Shown: one piece after another, positions 36,298 to 45,031 of the stretch | How the letters are laid out: the number at the start of each line of letters is the position of its first letter | Numbering within the stretch: the first letter of the stretch is position 1 | NCBI RefSeq assembly: GCF_014204625.1 | Contig: NZ_JACHLU010000013.1 | Span: 63,098-127,097, forward strand | DNA: 64,000 nucleotides | Source of the DNA: Gillisella vitis | GTDB lineage: Bacteria > Pseudomonadota > Alphaproteobacteria > Rhizobiales > Rhizobiaceae | Direction of reading: 5' to 3' | The notes under the pieces: generated by a model | Told to the model about the DNA's origin: nothing | Databases searched by the model: none | What the model saw: the letters and a program-made list of their open reading frames with translations, nothing else | Translations under genes and position numbers: made by a program

Positions 36298-37097
36298 GCT
36301 GGACCTCTGCCATTTTCACGGGTCGGGTGGTGCACCAGCGGCACCGCCCAAAAAAACATAGCTTACAATATAGTGTTTTTACGCTGTTGATCGACCTGGA
36401 TGAAATCGCAGCCCTCGATCAGAAACTGCGCCTGTTTGGGCATAATCGCCCTGCCGTGTTCAGCATCCACGACAAGGATCATGGACTGGGCGATGCCACG
36501 GGTTTGAAACGCTGGGTGGTTGAGCATCTGGTGCAGGCCGGTTTGAAAATAGACACGCTCCGCGTCACCATGCTGTGTTATCCACGCATTTTTGGCTATG
36601 TTTTTAATCCATTGACGGTTTATTTCTGCCACGATGGCGATGGGGTGCTCAAGGCCATTCTCTATGAGGTGGAAAACACCTTTCATGAGCGCCACACGTA
36701 TATCATTCCCGTCACGCCGGAGCATGACGGCAGCGTGCGCCACGCCTGCGCAAAAGAAATGTATGTCTCGCCCTTTATTCCGATGGAGTGCCGGTATCAC
36801 TTCAGGATTACGCCACCGACCGACACGGTTGTGGTGGCCATCAACGAAACCGATCAGGACGGCCCGTTGCTGTATGCCGCATTTACCGGCAAGCGCCAGA
36901 CTTTAAACGATGCTGCTTTGCTGAAAGCGCTGATGACCTATCCGTTGATGACCTTGAAGGTCATGGGTGCCATCCACTGGGAAGCGCTGAAACTATGGTT
37001 AAAGGGAGTTCCGCTGCACCGCCACCACAAAGCTGAAAAACCAATTGCAAGCTCGATCATTGCTTCCGACGATTTAAGCGCAAAGGCCCCATTATGA
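36294..37097 (+). CDS. DUF1365 family protein
   Basis: A 267-residue protein of DUF1365, nearly always encoded between an FAD oxidoreductase and a cyclopropane-synthase-like methyltransferase, as here. Typical motifs are VVHQRHRPKKHSLQYSVF at the start, PRIFGYVFNPLTVYFC and KEMYVSPFIPME. The biochemical function is not known; a lipid role is inferred from partners. ATGA overlaps at both ends show tight coupling in a three-gene operon. Confidence 0.88.
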   Translation: MSWTSAIFTGRVVHQRHRPKKHSLQYSVFTLLIDLDEIAALDQKLRLFGHNRPAVFSIHDKDHGLGDATGLKRWVVEHLVQAGLKIDTLRVTMLCYPRIFGYVFNPLTVYFCHDGDGVLKAILYEVENTFHERHTYIIPVTPEHDGSVRHACAKEMYVSPFIPMECRYHFRITPPTDTVVVAINETDQDGPLLYAAFTGKRQTLNDAALLKALMTYPLMTLKVMGAIHWEALKLWLKGVPLHRHHKAEKPIASSIIASDDLSAKAPL

Positions 37098-38311
37098 GTC
37101 ATGCTGAACAGCGCATCATTGCGTCCTCTTCTCTCCCGGCACCGCTTTGGCAGCGGATGATCTGCGGCTGGGCCAACCGGATGACCCATGGCCATTTGAC
37201 ACTGATATTTCCCGGTGGCCGTGAGCATCGCGTTCAAGGGCCAATGTCTGGCCCGTCTGCCGTGCTCTGCTTCAACAATGCCCGGCCCGTCTGGCGGTTG
37301 ATCAGCGCGGGCAGCCTCGGTTTTTCAAAATCCTATATGGATGGCGATTGGGACAGTCCCGATATTGCAACCTTTCTGGAACTGGTTGTTGCCAATGAAG
37401 GCAATTGGCACAAGCTGATGGCACCATCCAGCCTGCTGGGCAGACTGGCGCTGCTGCGTCACAGGCTGCGGCGCAACTCCAAAGCCGGCAGCCGCCGCAA
37501 TATTGCCTTCCATTATGATCTGGGCAATGCGTTTTACCGGCATTGGCTGGATGACACCATGACCTATTCATCGGCCCTGTTTGAGCAGCCGCATCAGCCA
37601 CTCGAGATAGCACAGGCCGCCAAATACGAGCGCATTGTGCGTGAACTTGACCTGAGCAAGGATGATCACGTGCTGGAAATCGGCTGTGGCTGGGGCGGGT
37701 TTGCCGAACACGCCATTCGCGCAACCGGCTGCCGGGTGACAGGGCTGACCCTTTCCAAAGAACAGGCGGCCTTTGCGAAGGCGCGACTTCAAAACGCGGG
37801 CCTTGCAGACAAGGCCGATATTCGCCTTGAAGACTACCGCGACGTGCAGGGCAAATTTACCAAAATTGTCTCCATCGAAATGTTCGAGGCCGTGGGAGAG
37901 GAAAACTGGAAGACCTATTTTGACCGAGTCCGGGATCTGCTGGTGCCCAAAGGCAAGGCCATTGTGCAGGTGATCACCATTGATGAAGACCGCTTTGACC
38001 ATTACAAAAGCCATGCGGATTTCATCCAGACCTATATTTTCCCCGGCGGAATGCTGCCATCGATTGAGCGGTTTGGGGCTTGCGCCAAACAATCCGGCTT
38101 GCAGGTACTGGAAGCTTTCCGCTTTGGTCTCGATTATGAACGGACCCTGCTGAGCTGGGACAAGAGTTTTACCGCCCATTGGTCGCGGATTGCCCCGCTG
38201 GGGTTTGACGAGCGCTTTTTCCGCATGTGGCGCTATTATCTGCACTACTGCGCGGCGGGTTTTCGCACCAAGCGGCTGGATGTGGTGCAATTTGAATTGG
38301 TCGCATCATAA
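37094..38311 (+). CDS. Cyclopropane-fatty-acyl-phospholipid synthase family methyltransferase
   Basis: A 405-residue SAM-dependent methyltransferase acting on unsaturated acyl chains of phospholipids. SAM motif I is VLEIGCGWGGFAEHA (about 193-207); FHYDLGNAFYRHWLDDTMTYSSALF and QVITIDEDRFDHY are typical of the family. In this context it may make a methyl-branched rather than a cyclopropane product. It is the third gene of the RpoE-type operon. A terminator follows. Confidence 0.9.
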   Translation: MSHAEQRIIASSSLPAPLWQRMICGWANRMTHGHLTLIFPGGREHRVQGPMSGPSAVLCFNNARPVWRLISAGSLGFSKSYMDGDWDSPDIATFLELVVANEGNWHKLMAPSSLLGRLALLRHRLRRNSKAGSRRNIAFHYDLGNAFYRHWLDDTMTYSSALFEQPHQPLEIAQAAKYERIVRELDLSKDDHVLEIGCGWGGFAEHAIRATGCRVTGLTLSKEQAAFAKARLQNAGLADKADIRLEDYRDVQGKFTKIVSIEMFEAVGEENWKTYFDRVRDLLVPKGKAIVQVITIDEDRFDHYKSHADFIQTYIFPGGMLPSIERFGACAKQSGLQVLEAFRFGLDYERTLLSWDKSFTAHWSRIAPLGFDERFFRMWRYYLHYCAAGFRTKRLDVVQFELVAS

Positions 38312-38315
38312 AAAA

Positions 38316-38333
38316 GGGAGGCTTTGGCCTCCC
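38316..38333. terminator. Bidirectional terminator between convergent operons
   Basis: The stem GGGAGGC / GCCTCCC with a TTTG loop lies 4 bases after the methyltransferase stop, preceded by an A tract and followed by a T-containing run. Confidence 0.8.
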
Positions 38334-38359
38334 TTCCTATTTTGATCGTGTCCTGCGTC

Positions 38360-39127
38360 TCACGACTTGCGCAACATTCGCTTTGTGATCGCAAAATACA
38401 GCGGATAGGGCAAAAGCCGTAAGGTCTTCAGCAGCAGAACCATTTTCCACGAAAAGGCGATTTCAAATTTGCCAGCCTCCATGCCTTTGGCAATATGGTC
38501 TGCCGCCTCGTCCGACGAGACGATAAACGGCATGGCAAAATCATTCTTGTCGGTCAGCGGCGTTTTGACAAAGCCGGGATTGATGATGCTGAGGGTAACG
38601 CCTTTTGCAGCAAGGCCCGGATGCAGGGCTTCTGCCAAGGTGATCAGAGCCGATTTGCTGGCTCCATAAACCCCACCACCCGGCAGGCCCGTGTAGCCGG
38701 ATACGGAAGCGACAAGGCCGATTTTGCCGCGGCCACGCGCCACCATGGCTGGCATGATCGCTTCCAGACAATAGCCTGTGCCCATGATGTTCAACTCCAC
38801 CATCTGGCGCAATTGATCGGCACTGAAATGGCTGATGGATTCCCGCACATAGGTTCCGGCGGCAAAGACGGCCATGTCGATGGGGCCAAGCATTGCCTCA
38901 ATCTCTGCCATCACGCGATGAACGGCGGGCTGATCGGTAATGTCCAAGGGAAATGCGTGAATCCTGCCTGCACCCTCAGAGGCAAGTGCGCGCAAGTCTT
39001 CAGCGTTGCGCGCACTGACAGCCACCACGTAGCCATCGCGCACAAGCCGGAGTGCCAAGGAGCGACCAATGCCGGAACTTGCGCCGGTAATCCAGGCAAG
39101 GCCTGCTTTTGAAGCGGTATTGACCAT
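38360..39127 (-). CDS. Short-chain dehydrogenase/reductase
   Basis: A 255-residue NAD(P)-dependent SDR with the cofactor motif TGASSGIG (about 15-22), SVSGYTGLP and active-site YGASK. The C-terminus (about 225-245) is hydrophobic and may associate with membrane. The ATG overlaps the DUF3833 stop (TAATG), so the two are coupled. The context suggests a role in the lipid-modification gene set. Confidence 0.87.
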   Translation of the reverse strand: MVNTASKAGLAWITGASSGIGRSLALRLVRDGYVVAVSARNAEDLRALASEGAGRIHAFPLDITDQPAVHRVMAEIEAMLGPIDMAVFAAGTYVRESISHFSADQLRQMVELNIMGTGYCLEAIMPAMVARGRGKIGLVASVSGYTGLPGGGVYGASKSALITLAEALHPGLAAKGVTLSIINPGFVKTPLTDKNDFAMPFIVSSDEAADHIAKGMEAGKFEIAFSWKMVLLLKTLRLLPYPLYFAITKRMLRKS

Positions 39128-39681
39128 TATGGATGAACCTTTTCGCGTTTACGGGCGTGGTGGCTCACCTTGTCATCCGGCTTTCGAAATTTGACCGTGG
39201 TTTTGGCAACCGGCAAACCGTATTTGAACACCAGAGCCGTGTTCAACACCGTGCCATCTGGCTTGAGCACCATCTTGTCCATGAACAGAACTTCATTGGA
39301 TTTGGTTTGCGGTGCGAGATAGACGAAATAATTGAAGCGGGCGGTGTCGCCATCCATCCGCACTTTTGTGTCGCCAAGCACATCCTCGCGGGTGCCGCGA
39401 TAGGTGTTTGGCCCGGTTTTCAGAAAGCGCCATGTCTTGCGATCCTTGGTGCCGTCCTCAAAGCGAAAATCTTCCTGCAATGTCAGCAGGTGACCATCCC
39501 ATTTTCCGGTGAGATCAACGGTAAACTTCCGGCTGACACCATTGATGGCGGCAAAATGCCCTTCCGCGACGGTTTTGCCGACAAAATAATCTTCCAACAC
39601 AAAGTCCGCTGCCGCAGCAGATCCGACAGAAGAGACCAACCCCACCGCCAGGCCTGCCAAGGCTGATTTCAGGAACCGCAT
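39127..39681 (-). CDS. DUF3833 exported protein
   Basis: A 184-residue protein with an N-terminal signal peptide (cleavage after AAAA, about residue 25) and a DUF3833 domain (LEDYFVGKTVAEGHF, FTVDLTGKWDGHLLTLQEDF, DGTKDRKTWRFLKTG). No lipobox Cys is present. It is coupled to the downstream SDR. DUF3833 has no assigned function but recurs in ECF-sigma/CFA gene sets. An RpoE-like promoter lies just upstream. Confidence 0.82.
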   Translation of the reverse strand: MRFLKSALAGLAVGLVSSVGSAAAADFVLEDYFVGKTVAEGHFAAINGVSRKFTVDLTGKWDGHLLTLQEDFRFEDGTKDRKTWRFLKTGPNTYRGTREDVLGDTKVRMDGDTARFNYFVYLAPQTKSNEVLFMDKMVLKPDGTVLNTALVFKYGLPVAKTTVKFRKPDDKVSHHARKREKVHP

Positions 39682-39718
39682 GATATTTCTCCGCTGGATT
39701 GCATGATCTACAGGGCAC

Positions 39719-39744
39719 TACGCAGAAAAGGCAGAGATGGATTT
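39719..39744 (-). promoter_or_regulatory. Weaker RpoE-type promoter before the DUF3833-SDR pair
   Basis: On the minus strand AAATCC (39739-39744) is followed after 16 nt by CGTA (39719-39722), about 38 bp before the DUF3833 start codon. Confidence 0.45.
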
Positions 39745-39749
39745 GTTGG

Positions 39750-40457
39750 CTACCACTCAATCGTCGTGCCGTCATAGGCATAAAAGCCGCCGCTTTGCTC
39801 GGGAGACAGATGATCCAGCACATTCAACAGCAGGCCCGCACTCTCCTGTGGCTGTATCCGCGCATGGCCCACGGCAAAATCGGCAGAGAGCGAAGTGGCA
39901 ACGCTGCCGGGATGCAGGCTGACCACCACCGCCTGCGGCCGTGTCCGGGCAATTTCTATGGCAGCGGTGCGCACAATCTGGTTCAGCGCCGCCTTTGCAG
40001 CGCGATAGGACATCCATCCGCCTAACCGATTATCGCCAATCGAGCCAACACGGGCGGATAGAAAGGCCATCAAGGCCCGATTGCTTTTGCTCAAAAGCGG
40101 AGTGAAATATTTAAGCACCAAAGCGGGGCCAATAGCATTCAGGGCAAATTGCGCCGCCATTCCCTCAGCAGTTACGGCTTTAATGGCTTTTTCGGGACCA
40201 ACTCCGTTAATGGTCAGAGCGCCCGTTGCGCAGATAATCATATCAAACATCATGCCCTGTGCGGCAAGGCGCTCGGCCGCAGCCGCGAGGCTGGCCTCAT
40301 CGGTGATGTCCAGCCCATCCGCTTGACGCGATAATGTCACCACCTGCCCGCAGGCGGGATCGGCCCGCAGAACATCGACAAACGCTGTCCCAATCCCGCC
40401 AGAGGCTCCAATCACCAGCGCTCGAAAATTACGCCCAAGCGACGTCAAAGCTGCCAT
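39750..40457 (-). CDS. Short-chain dehydrogenase, CsgA/C-factor-like
   Basis: A 235-residue SDR with a short cofactor motif (IGASGGIG, about 16-23) and active-site YRAAK. It resembles C-factor-like SDRs of unknown substrate. GGAG precedes the ATG at 40457. A TGATCC/CGTA promoter lies about 70-96 bp upstream, so it may belong to the same RpoE regulon. Confidence 0.85.
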   Translation of the reverse strand: MAALTSLGRNFRALVIGASGGIGTAFVDVLRADPACGQVVTLSRQADGLDITDEASLAAAAERLAAQGMMFDMIICATGALTINGVGPEKAIKAVTAEGMAAQFALNAIGPALVLKYFTPLLSKSNRALMAFLSARVGSIGDNRLGGWMSYRAAKAALNQIVRTAAIEIARTRPQAVVVSLHPGSVATSLSADFAVGHARIQPQESAGLLLNVLDHLSPEQSGGFYAYDGTTIEW

Positions 40458-40526
40458 GTCCGTTCTCCGTTCCATGAGAATTTTCTTCAAAAGCAATCCG
40501 AACCAAATTGGCCTGCGTAACGTTAC

Positions 40527-40553
40527 TACGATTGCAAGCAGGGTCATGGATCA
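40527..40553 (-). promoter_or_regulatory. RpoE-type promoter before the C-factor-like SDR
   Basis: On the minus strand TGATCC (40548-40553) is followed after 17 nt by CGTA (40527-40530). Confidence 0.5.
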
Positions 40554-40569
40554 CAGGAGGATGGGCAGC

Positions 40570-40971
40570 ATGGTGTTACAACGTGTTTTCGCAGGCATGA
40601 TGGCTTTGGCACTAATGGCAGGCACGGCCCATGCCTCAGGCAGTGGGCGCTATAAATCAGCGGAAATCCGCGAAGGCATTATTGGCAAACGGATTTACCT
40701 TGCCACGCCGATGGGCGGCGAGTTTCCGCTGAACTATCGTAAAAACGGCGTGGTGGATGGGGATGGTGAAGCGCTGGGCCTTGGCCGTTTTGTCAAACCC
40801 AATGATACCGGCAAATGGTGGATTGCCGATGATCAGCTCTGCCAGCGCTTTACCACCTGGTACAAGGGCGCGCCGATGTGTTTTGAGCTGTATAAAACCG
40901 GCGATAAAAGCCTGAACTGGATCCGCAACAACGGCCAGAAAGGGACTGCCCGCATCGGACAATCCCTGTAA
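40570..40971 (+). CDS. Exported small hypothetical protein (DUF995-like)
   Basis: A 133-residue protein with a signal peptide (MVLQRVFAGMMALALMAGTAHA) and a body containing GGEFPLNYRKNGVVDGDGE, KWWIADDQLCQRFTTWYKG and MCFELYKTGD. The layout resembles small secreted DUF995-type proteins of rhizobia, with two Cys that may pair. The ATG at 40570 is chosen because AGGAGG ends 9 nt upstream, whereas the ATG at 40561 touches it. The function is unknown. Confidence 0.65.
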   Translation: MVLQRVFAGMMALALMAGTAHASGSGRYKSAEIREGIIGKRIYLATPMGGEFPLNYRKNGVVDGDGEALGLGRFVKPNDTGKWWIADDQLCQRFTTWYKGAPMCFELYKTGDKSLNWIRNNGQKGTARIGQSL

Positions 40972-40980
40972 CATCAAAAT

Positions 40981-41790
40981 TCATGGATTATCGCGTTTGA
41001 AAATCCAGTCGTGGTCGGGGTGGTTCTGGAAGCGCCATTTGCGCATGGGTCCGGCCATGACATTGAGATAATACATCTCATAGCCATAAGGCGCACCGCA
41101 AGGGTGATGGCCCTTGGGCACCAGCACCACATCGCCATCCGAGACGGCCATGGTTTCATCCAGCGTGCCATCTTCGGTAAAGACGCGCTGGAAGCCAAAG
41201 CCTTGAGCCGGGTTGAGGCGGTGATAATAGGTCTCTTCCAGATAGGTCATATCCGGGAAATTATCCTCATCATGCCGGTGCGGCGGATAGGATGACCAAT
41301 TGCCCTGCGGGGTGAACACTTCTGTCACCAGCAGGCTATCGGCCACATCGCGCTCTTCCATGGCGATGGGGAAGATATAACGGGTGTTGGCACCCTTGCC
41401 GCGCTCGGTCAGAGCAATGCCTTCTGGACCAATCACCTGTGCTTCGCGGCCCGGTTTGGCGGGCGCCGTGCAGACAGCCAATGTTACATCGGTGGTGGCG
41501 GTGGCGCTCCACTCGCTCCCTGCCGGGATGTAAACGCAATGGGGTGGCTTTTTCTCAAACACATTCATGCGGTCGCCAAGCTCACCAAAGCTTTTGCCAG
41601 CGCCCGAAATCTCAGCCTTGCCCTCGACCAGCACCAGAATCACTTCCGTCTCGCCCGTCTGCTCGGTCGCCTTTTCGCCAGCCTTCAGCTTGTATAGGCC
41701 AAAGCCGACATAGCCCCAGTTGGCGCTTTCGGGGGTAATGTCATGCACCTTGCCTGTGACGGCGACAGGTTTGCGCAATAGATTGGTCAT
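40981..41790 (-). CDS. iolB: 5-deoxy-glucuronate isomerase
   Basis: A 269-residue bicupin enzyme of inositol catabolism that converts 5-deoxyglucuronate to 2-deoxy-5-keto-gluconate. Metal-binding motifs are SSYPPHRHDEDNFP and, further on, HHPCGAPYGYEMYYLNV. It overlaps a small membrane-protein gene by 4 nt and lies on the same strand as iolE, D and C. Confidence 0.95.
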   Translation of the reverse strand: MTNLLRKPVAVTGKVHDITPESANWGYVGFGLYKLKAGEKATEQTGETEVILVLVEGKAEISGAGKSFGELGDRMNVFEKKPPHCVYIPAGSEWSATATTDVTLAVCTAPAKPGREAQVIGPEGIALTERGKGANTRYIFPIAMEERDVADSLLVTEVFTPQGNWSSYPPHRHDEDNFPDMTYLEETYYHRLNPAQGFGFQRVFTEDGTLDETMAVSDGDVVLVPKGHHPCGAPYGYEMYYLNVMAGPMRKWRFQNHPDHDWIFKRDNP

Positions 41791-41993
41791 TGTTCATCTC
41801 CCTTTCCCGGTGTTTTGTAAAACACCCAGAACAGTTGCAGGGCGGCGTAAAACCCAAGCGCCAGCGAAATCATCGCCCAGGTTTGCGAGCCGGAATAAAG
41901 CTCAATCCCCGCCCAGATCAGCGGCACCAGTACCACCAGAATGCGCACCCAGAGCGGCTTGAAAAACGGGTGGTGGGGATCGAGAAATTGCAT
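41787..41993 (-). CDS. Small two-helix membrane protein before iolB
   Basis: A 68-residue protein with two membrane segments (about 15-32 and 38-60). The start MQFLDPHHPFFKPLWVRILVV is typical of small rhizobial inner-membrane proteins. AAGG precedes the ATG. It is translationally coupled to iolB (ATGA overlap). The function is unknown. Confidence 0.7.
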   Translation of the reverse strand: MQFLDPHHPFFKPLWVRILVVLVPLIWAGIELYSGSQTWAMISLALGFYAALQLFWVFYKTPGKGDEQ

Positions 41994-42079
41994 GGGCTTA
42001 CCTTGTGTGATCGGTTCGGGGCTGGCCCTTTACCGTTGGAGGCTGTGGTGGGAGAGATATAGCACAGGTTTACGCCAGT

Positions 42080-42259
42080 TCACCCCCTCTGGTCTGCCGA
42101 CCATCTCCCCCACAAGGGGGGAGATCAGATGGAGTTACCCAACCACTTCAACGGCTAACTCTGTATTTCTGCCACTAAAAACGAAAAAGAGAACGAGAGG
42201 TAAACCCCAGGTCGATCTCCCCCCTTGTGGGGGAGATGTCCGGCAGGACAGAGGGGGTA
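42080..42259. repeat. MITE-like inverted repeat between iolE and the iolB pair
   Basis: Two arms of about 47 bp (42080-42126 and 42213-42259) are near-perfect inverted copies; each contains ATCTCCCCCACAAGGGGGGA and ACCCCCTCTG. They are separated by about 86 bp of AT-richer sequence. Such CCCCCTCTG...CCCCCACAAGGGGG elements are dispersed in Rhizobiales genomes. The RNA would form a long hairpin inside the iol operon. Confidence 0.75.
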
Positions 42260-42277
42260 ACCCTTGCTCCGACCGAT

Positions 42278-43180
42278 TTAAGCCGCCTTATCCAACCCCG
42301 CAGCCTTCGCCATGGCCTTCAACGAAGCAAGACCCAAGCTCTGGTAATCATAAGGATTGCGCACATCCGGGTCCTGCTCGGCCTCAATCACCAACCAGCC
42401 CTCATAGCCATGCTCGGCGGCAATTTTCAGCACCGGCGGAAAATTCACGCCGCCTTCGCTGTCGCCCGGCACGGTAAACACGCCACGGCGCACGCCCTCA
42501 AGGAAAGAGAGCTTTTCATCGCGTACCTGCTTGGCAATAACGGGGCGGATATTCTTGGCATGGATATGACCAACGCGACCCATATAGTTGGCTGCCACGC
42601 GCTCCGGGTTGCCGCCGCCAAACAGGCAATGGCCGGTATCCAGCAACAGCTTGGCGTGCGGGCCGGTGTTGGCCATCAGCTTGTCGATTTCCTCTTCGCT
42701 CTCGACAATCGTACCCATGTGGTGGTGATAGACGAGAGCAATGCCCTGAGAGGCGGCAAATTCAGCCAAAGCCTCGACGCCAGCGCCAAAGCTTGCCCAT
42801 TCAGAATCGGCCAGTTTCGGACGATCGTTCACCGGCTTGCCATCATCGCCATGGATCGCATTCGATGTTTCGCAGACGATAATGACTTTGCTGCCCATGG
42901 CTTTGAGCAGATCAAGGGCAGGCTGCATTGCTACTTTTTCGTCCTCAATACTATTGGTCAGCAGGTTCAGCGAATGCCAGCCGGAGACATAGCGAAGGCC
43001 GCGTGGCTCCAGAACTGCCTTCAAGGCCACTGGCTCCTGCGGGAATTTGTGGCCTTTTTCAATGCCGTCGAAACCGATTTTCGAGGTTTCATTCAGGCAT
43101 TGGTCAAGGCTGATATGGGCACCCAGCGTACGGTCATCGTCATTGGACCAGGCAATCGGGTTGGTTCCGTAGAGAATCAT
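42278..43180 (-). CDS. iolE: myo-inosose-2 dehydratase
   Basis: A 300-residue TIM-barrel enzyme that dehydrates 2-keto-myo-inositol to the diketone used by IolD. It begins [19 protein letters not shown], and metal/active-site motifs include [25 protein letters not shown] and HIHAKN. AAGGAAAG lies 7-15 nt before the ATG. It starts 1 nt after the iolD stop. Confidence 0.95.
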   Translation of the reverse strand: MILYGTNPIAWSNDDDRTLGAHISLDQCLNETSKIGFDGIEKGHKFPQEPVALKAVLEPRGLRYVSGWHSLNLLTNSIEDEKVAMQPALDLLKAMGSKVIIVCETSNAIHGDDGKPVNDRPKLADSEWASFGAGVEALAEFAASQGIALVYHHHMGTIVESEEEIDKLMANTGPHAKLLLDTGHCLFGGGNPERVAANYMGRVGHIHAKNIRPVIAKQVRDEKLSFLEGVRRGVFTVPGDSEGGVNFPPVLKIAAEHGYEGWLVIEAEQDPDVRNPYDYQSLGLASLKAMAKAAGLDKAA

Positions 43181-43181
43181 C

Positions 43182-45005
43182 TTAGCTTCTTTCCTTGAGC
43201 GCTGCCTCATAGCGGGCGCGAGCCTGTTGCACTTCATTGCGGTTGGATACTTCCGGCACCGCCACATCCCACCAATAACCGCCCGCCTCCGGCGTTGGGT
43301 AGGGATCGGTGTCGATGACGATCACGGTGGGTCTTGTCGCCTCACGGGCAGCATCCAAAGCGGCTTCCAGCTCGGCAATGGTCGTCACCTTGCTGCTATC
43401 GGCCCCCATGGCGGCGGCGTGGGCGGCAAAATCGATCTGCGGCGCGTGGATATGCGAGGTGTGGGCGTAAAGATTGTTAAACTCTGCCCCGCCGGTGCCC
43501 ATTTGCAGGCGGTTGATGCAGCCGTAACCCCGGTTATCGGTAATCACCAGAGTGATTTTCACACCCAGAGCACAGGCAGTCACCAGTTCTGAGTTCATCA
43601 TCATATAGGAGCCATCACCGACCATGACGATGACGTCACGCTCCGGCTCGGCCATCTTGATGCCCATGCCGCCAGCAATCTCATAGCCCATGCAGGAGAA
43701 GCCGTATTCCATATGGTAGGACAGCGGCAGTTTGGATTTCCAAAGTTGGTGCAATTCGCCGGGCATGGTGCCAGCGGCACACATCACCACCGTATTATCC
43801 CGCGAGGCACGTTGAACGGCCCCAATCACCTGCATGTCGGTGGGCAGGCTGTTGCCATCCTTTGGCGGGGCGGTGACGGCATCGGCCTTTGCAAACCAAT
43901 CAGCTTTCAGGCCCGCATCCGGTGCCGCAAAACGATGATCGCCCAACGCAGAGGAGATCAGTTTCAGACCAATTTTGGCATCTGCCACAAGCGGCAAAGC
44001 GTCATGCTTGGCGCTGTCGTAAGGCTGAACATTCAGCGCTAAAATCTTGCGATTGGGGTTTTTGAACAGAGCCCACGATCCGGTGGTAAAATCCTGAAAC
44101 CGTGTGCCAACACCGATCACGAGATCCGCACCCTCGCAAATCGTGTTGGCACTGGCCGCCCCCGTCACTCCAACGGGTCCGAAATTCAACGCATCATCCC
44201 AAGGCAGGGCCGACTTTCCGGCCTGTGTTTCCACCACGGGAATCTGATGCTTCTGCGCAAAATCCCGCAAGGTTGGGGTGGCACCGGAAAAATGCACCCC
44301 ACCGCCTGCAACAATCACCGGGCTTTTTGCAGATTTGATGGCGGCAATGGCCGTTTCCAGCTCAAACGCATCGGGCTGCGGACGGCGGATATGCCAGATT
44401 TTTGGCGCAAAAAAGCTCTCTGGGTAATCATAGGCCTCGGCCTGCGTGTCCTGACAAAAAGCCAGTGTCACCGGGCCACAATCAGCCGGGTCTGTCATGG
44501 TGCGAAAGGCGCGTGGCAGGGCCGTTAGCAGATGTTCAGGCCGGGAAATCCGGTCATAATAACGGCTGACGGGACGGAAGCAGTCATTGGCCGAGACGGT
44601 GCCATCGTTGAAATCTTCCACCTGTTGCAGCACTGGGTCTGGCCCACGGTTGGCAAACACATCACCGGGCAAAAGCAGAACCGGCAGACGGTTGACATGC
44701 GCCAAGGCCGCTGCCGTGACCATATTCAATGCGCCGGGGCCAATGGACGAGGTCACCGCCATCGCACGGCGGCGGCCAAGCTGCTTGGCATAGGCAATGG
44801 CGGCATGGGCCATGGATTGCTCATTCTGCCCGCGCCATGTGGTGACGCTGTCTTTCGCGCCCTGCAATGCCTCGCCCAGACCCGCCACATTGCCGTGACC
44901 AAAAATGGCCCAGACGCCTGCAATGAACGGCACGCCTTCCGGCGTCATCTGATTGGCAAGGTAGCGCACTAAGGCCTGAGCGGCTGTCAAACGCACCGTC
45001 TTCAT
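43182..45005 (-). CDS. iolD: 3D-(3,5/4)-trihydroxycyclohexane-1,2-dione hydrolase
   Basis: A 607-residue thiamine-diphosphate enzyme of the acetolactate synthase superfamily that opens the inositol-derived ring. Three domains are visible, with the ThDP motif [15 protein letters not shown] in the C-terminal domain and [15 protein letters not shown] in the N-terminal one. GGGAGAG precedes the ATG. It follows iolC by 26 nt. Confidence 0.95.
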   Translation of the reverse strand: MKTVRLTAAQALVRYLANQMTPEGVPFIAGVWAIFGHGNVAGLGEALQGAKDSVTTWRGQNEQSMAHAAIAYAKQLGRRRAMAVTSSIGPGALNMVTAAALAHVNRLPVLLLPGDVFANRGPDPVLQQVEDFNDGTVSANDCFRPVSRYYDRISRPEHLLTALPRAFRTMTDPADCGPVTLAFCQDTQAEAYDYPESFFAPKIWHIRRPQPDAFELETAIAAIKSAKSPVIVAGGGVHFSGATPTLRDFAQKHQIPVVETQAGKSALPWDDALNFGPVGVTGAASANTICEGADLVIGVGTRFQDFTTGSWALFKNPNRKILALNVQPYDSAKHDALPLVADAKIGLKLISSALGDHRFAAPDAGLKADWFAKADAVTAPPKDGNSLPTDMQVIGAVQRASRDNTVVMCAAGTMPGELHQLWKSKLPLSYHMEYGFSCMGYEIAGGMGIKMAEPERDVIVMVGDGSYMMMNSELVTACALGVKITLVITDNRGYGCINRLQMGTGGAEFNNLYAHTSHIHAPQIDFAAHAAAMGADSSKVTTIAELEAALDAAREATRPTVIVIDTDPYPTPEAGGYWWDVAVPEVSNRNEVQQARARYEAALKERS

Positions 45006-45031
45006 TATCTCTCTCCCTAAAATTCTGTAGG

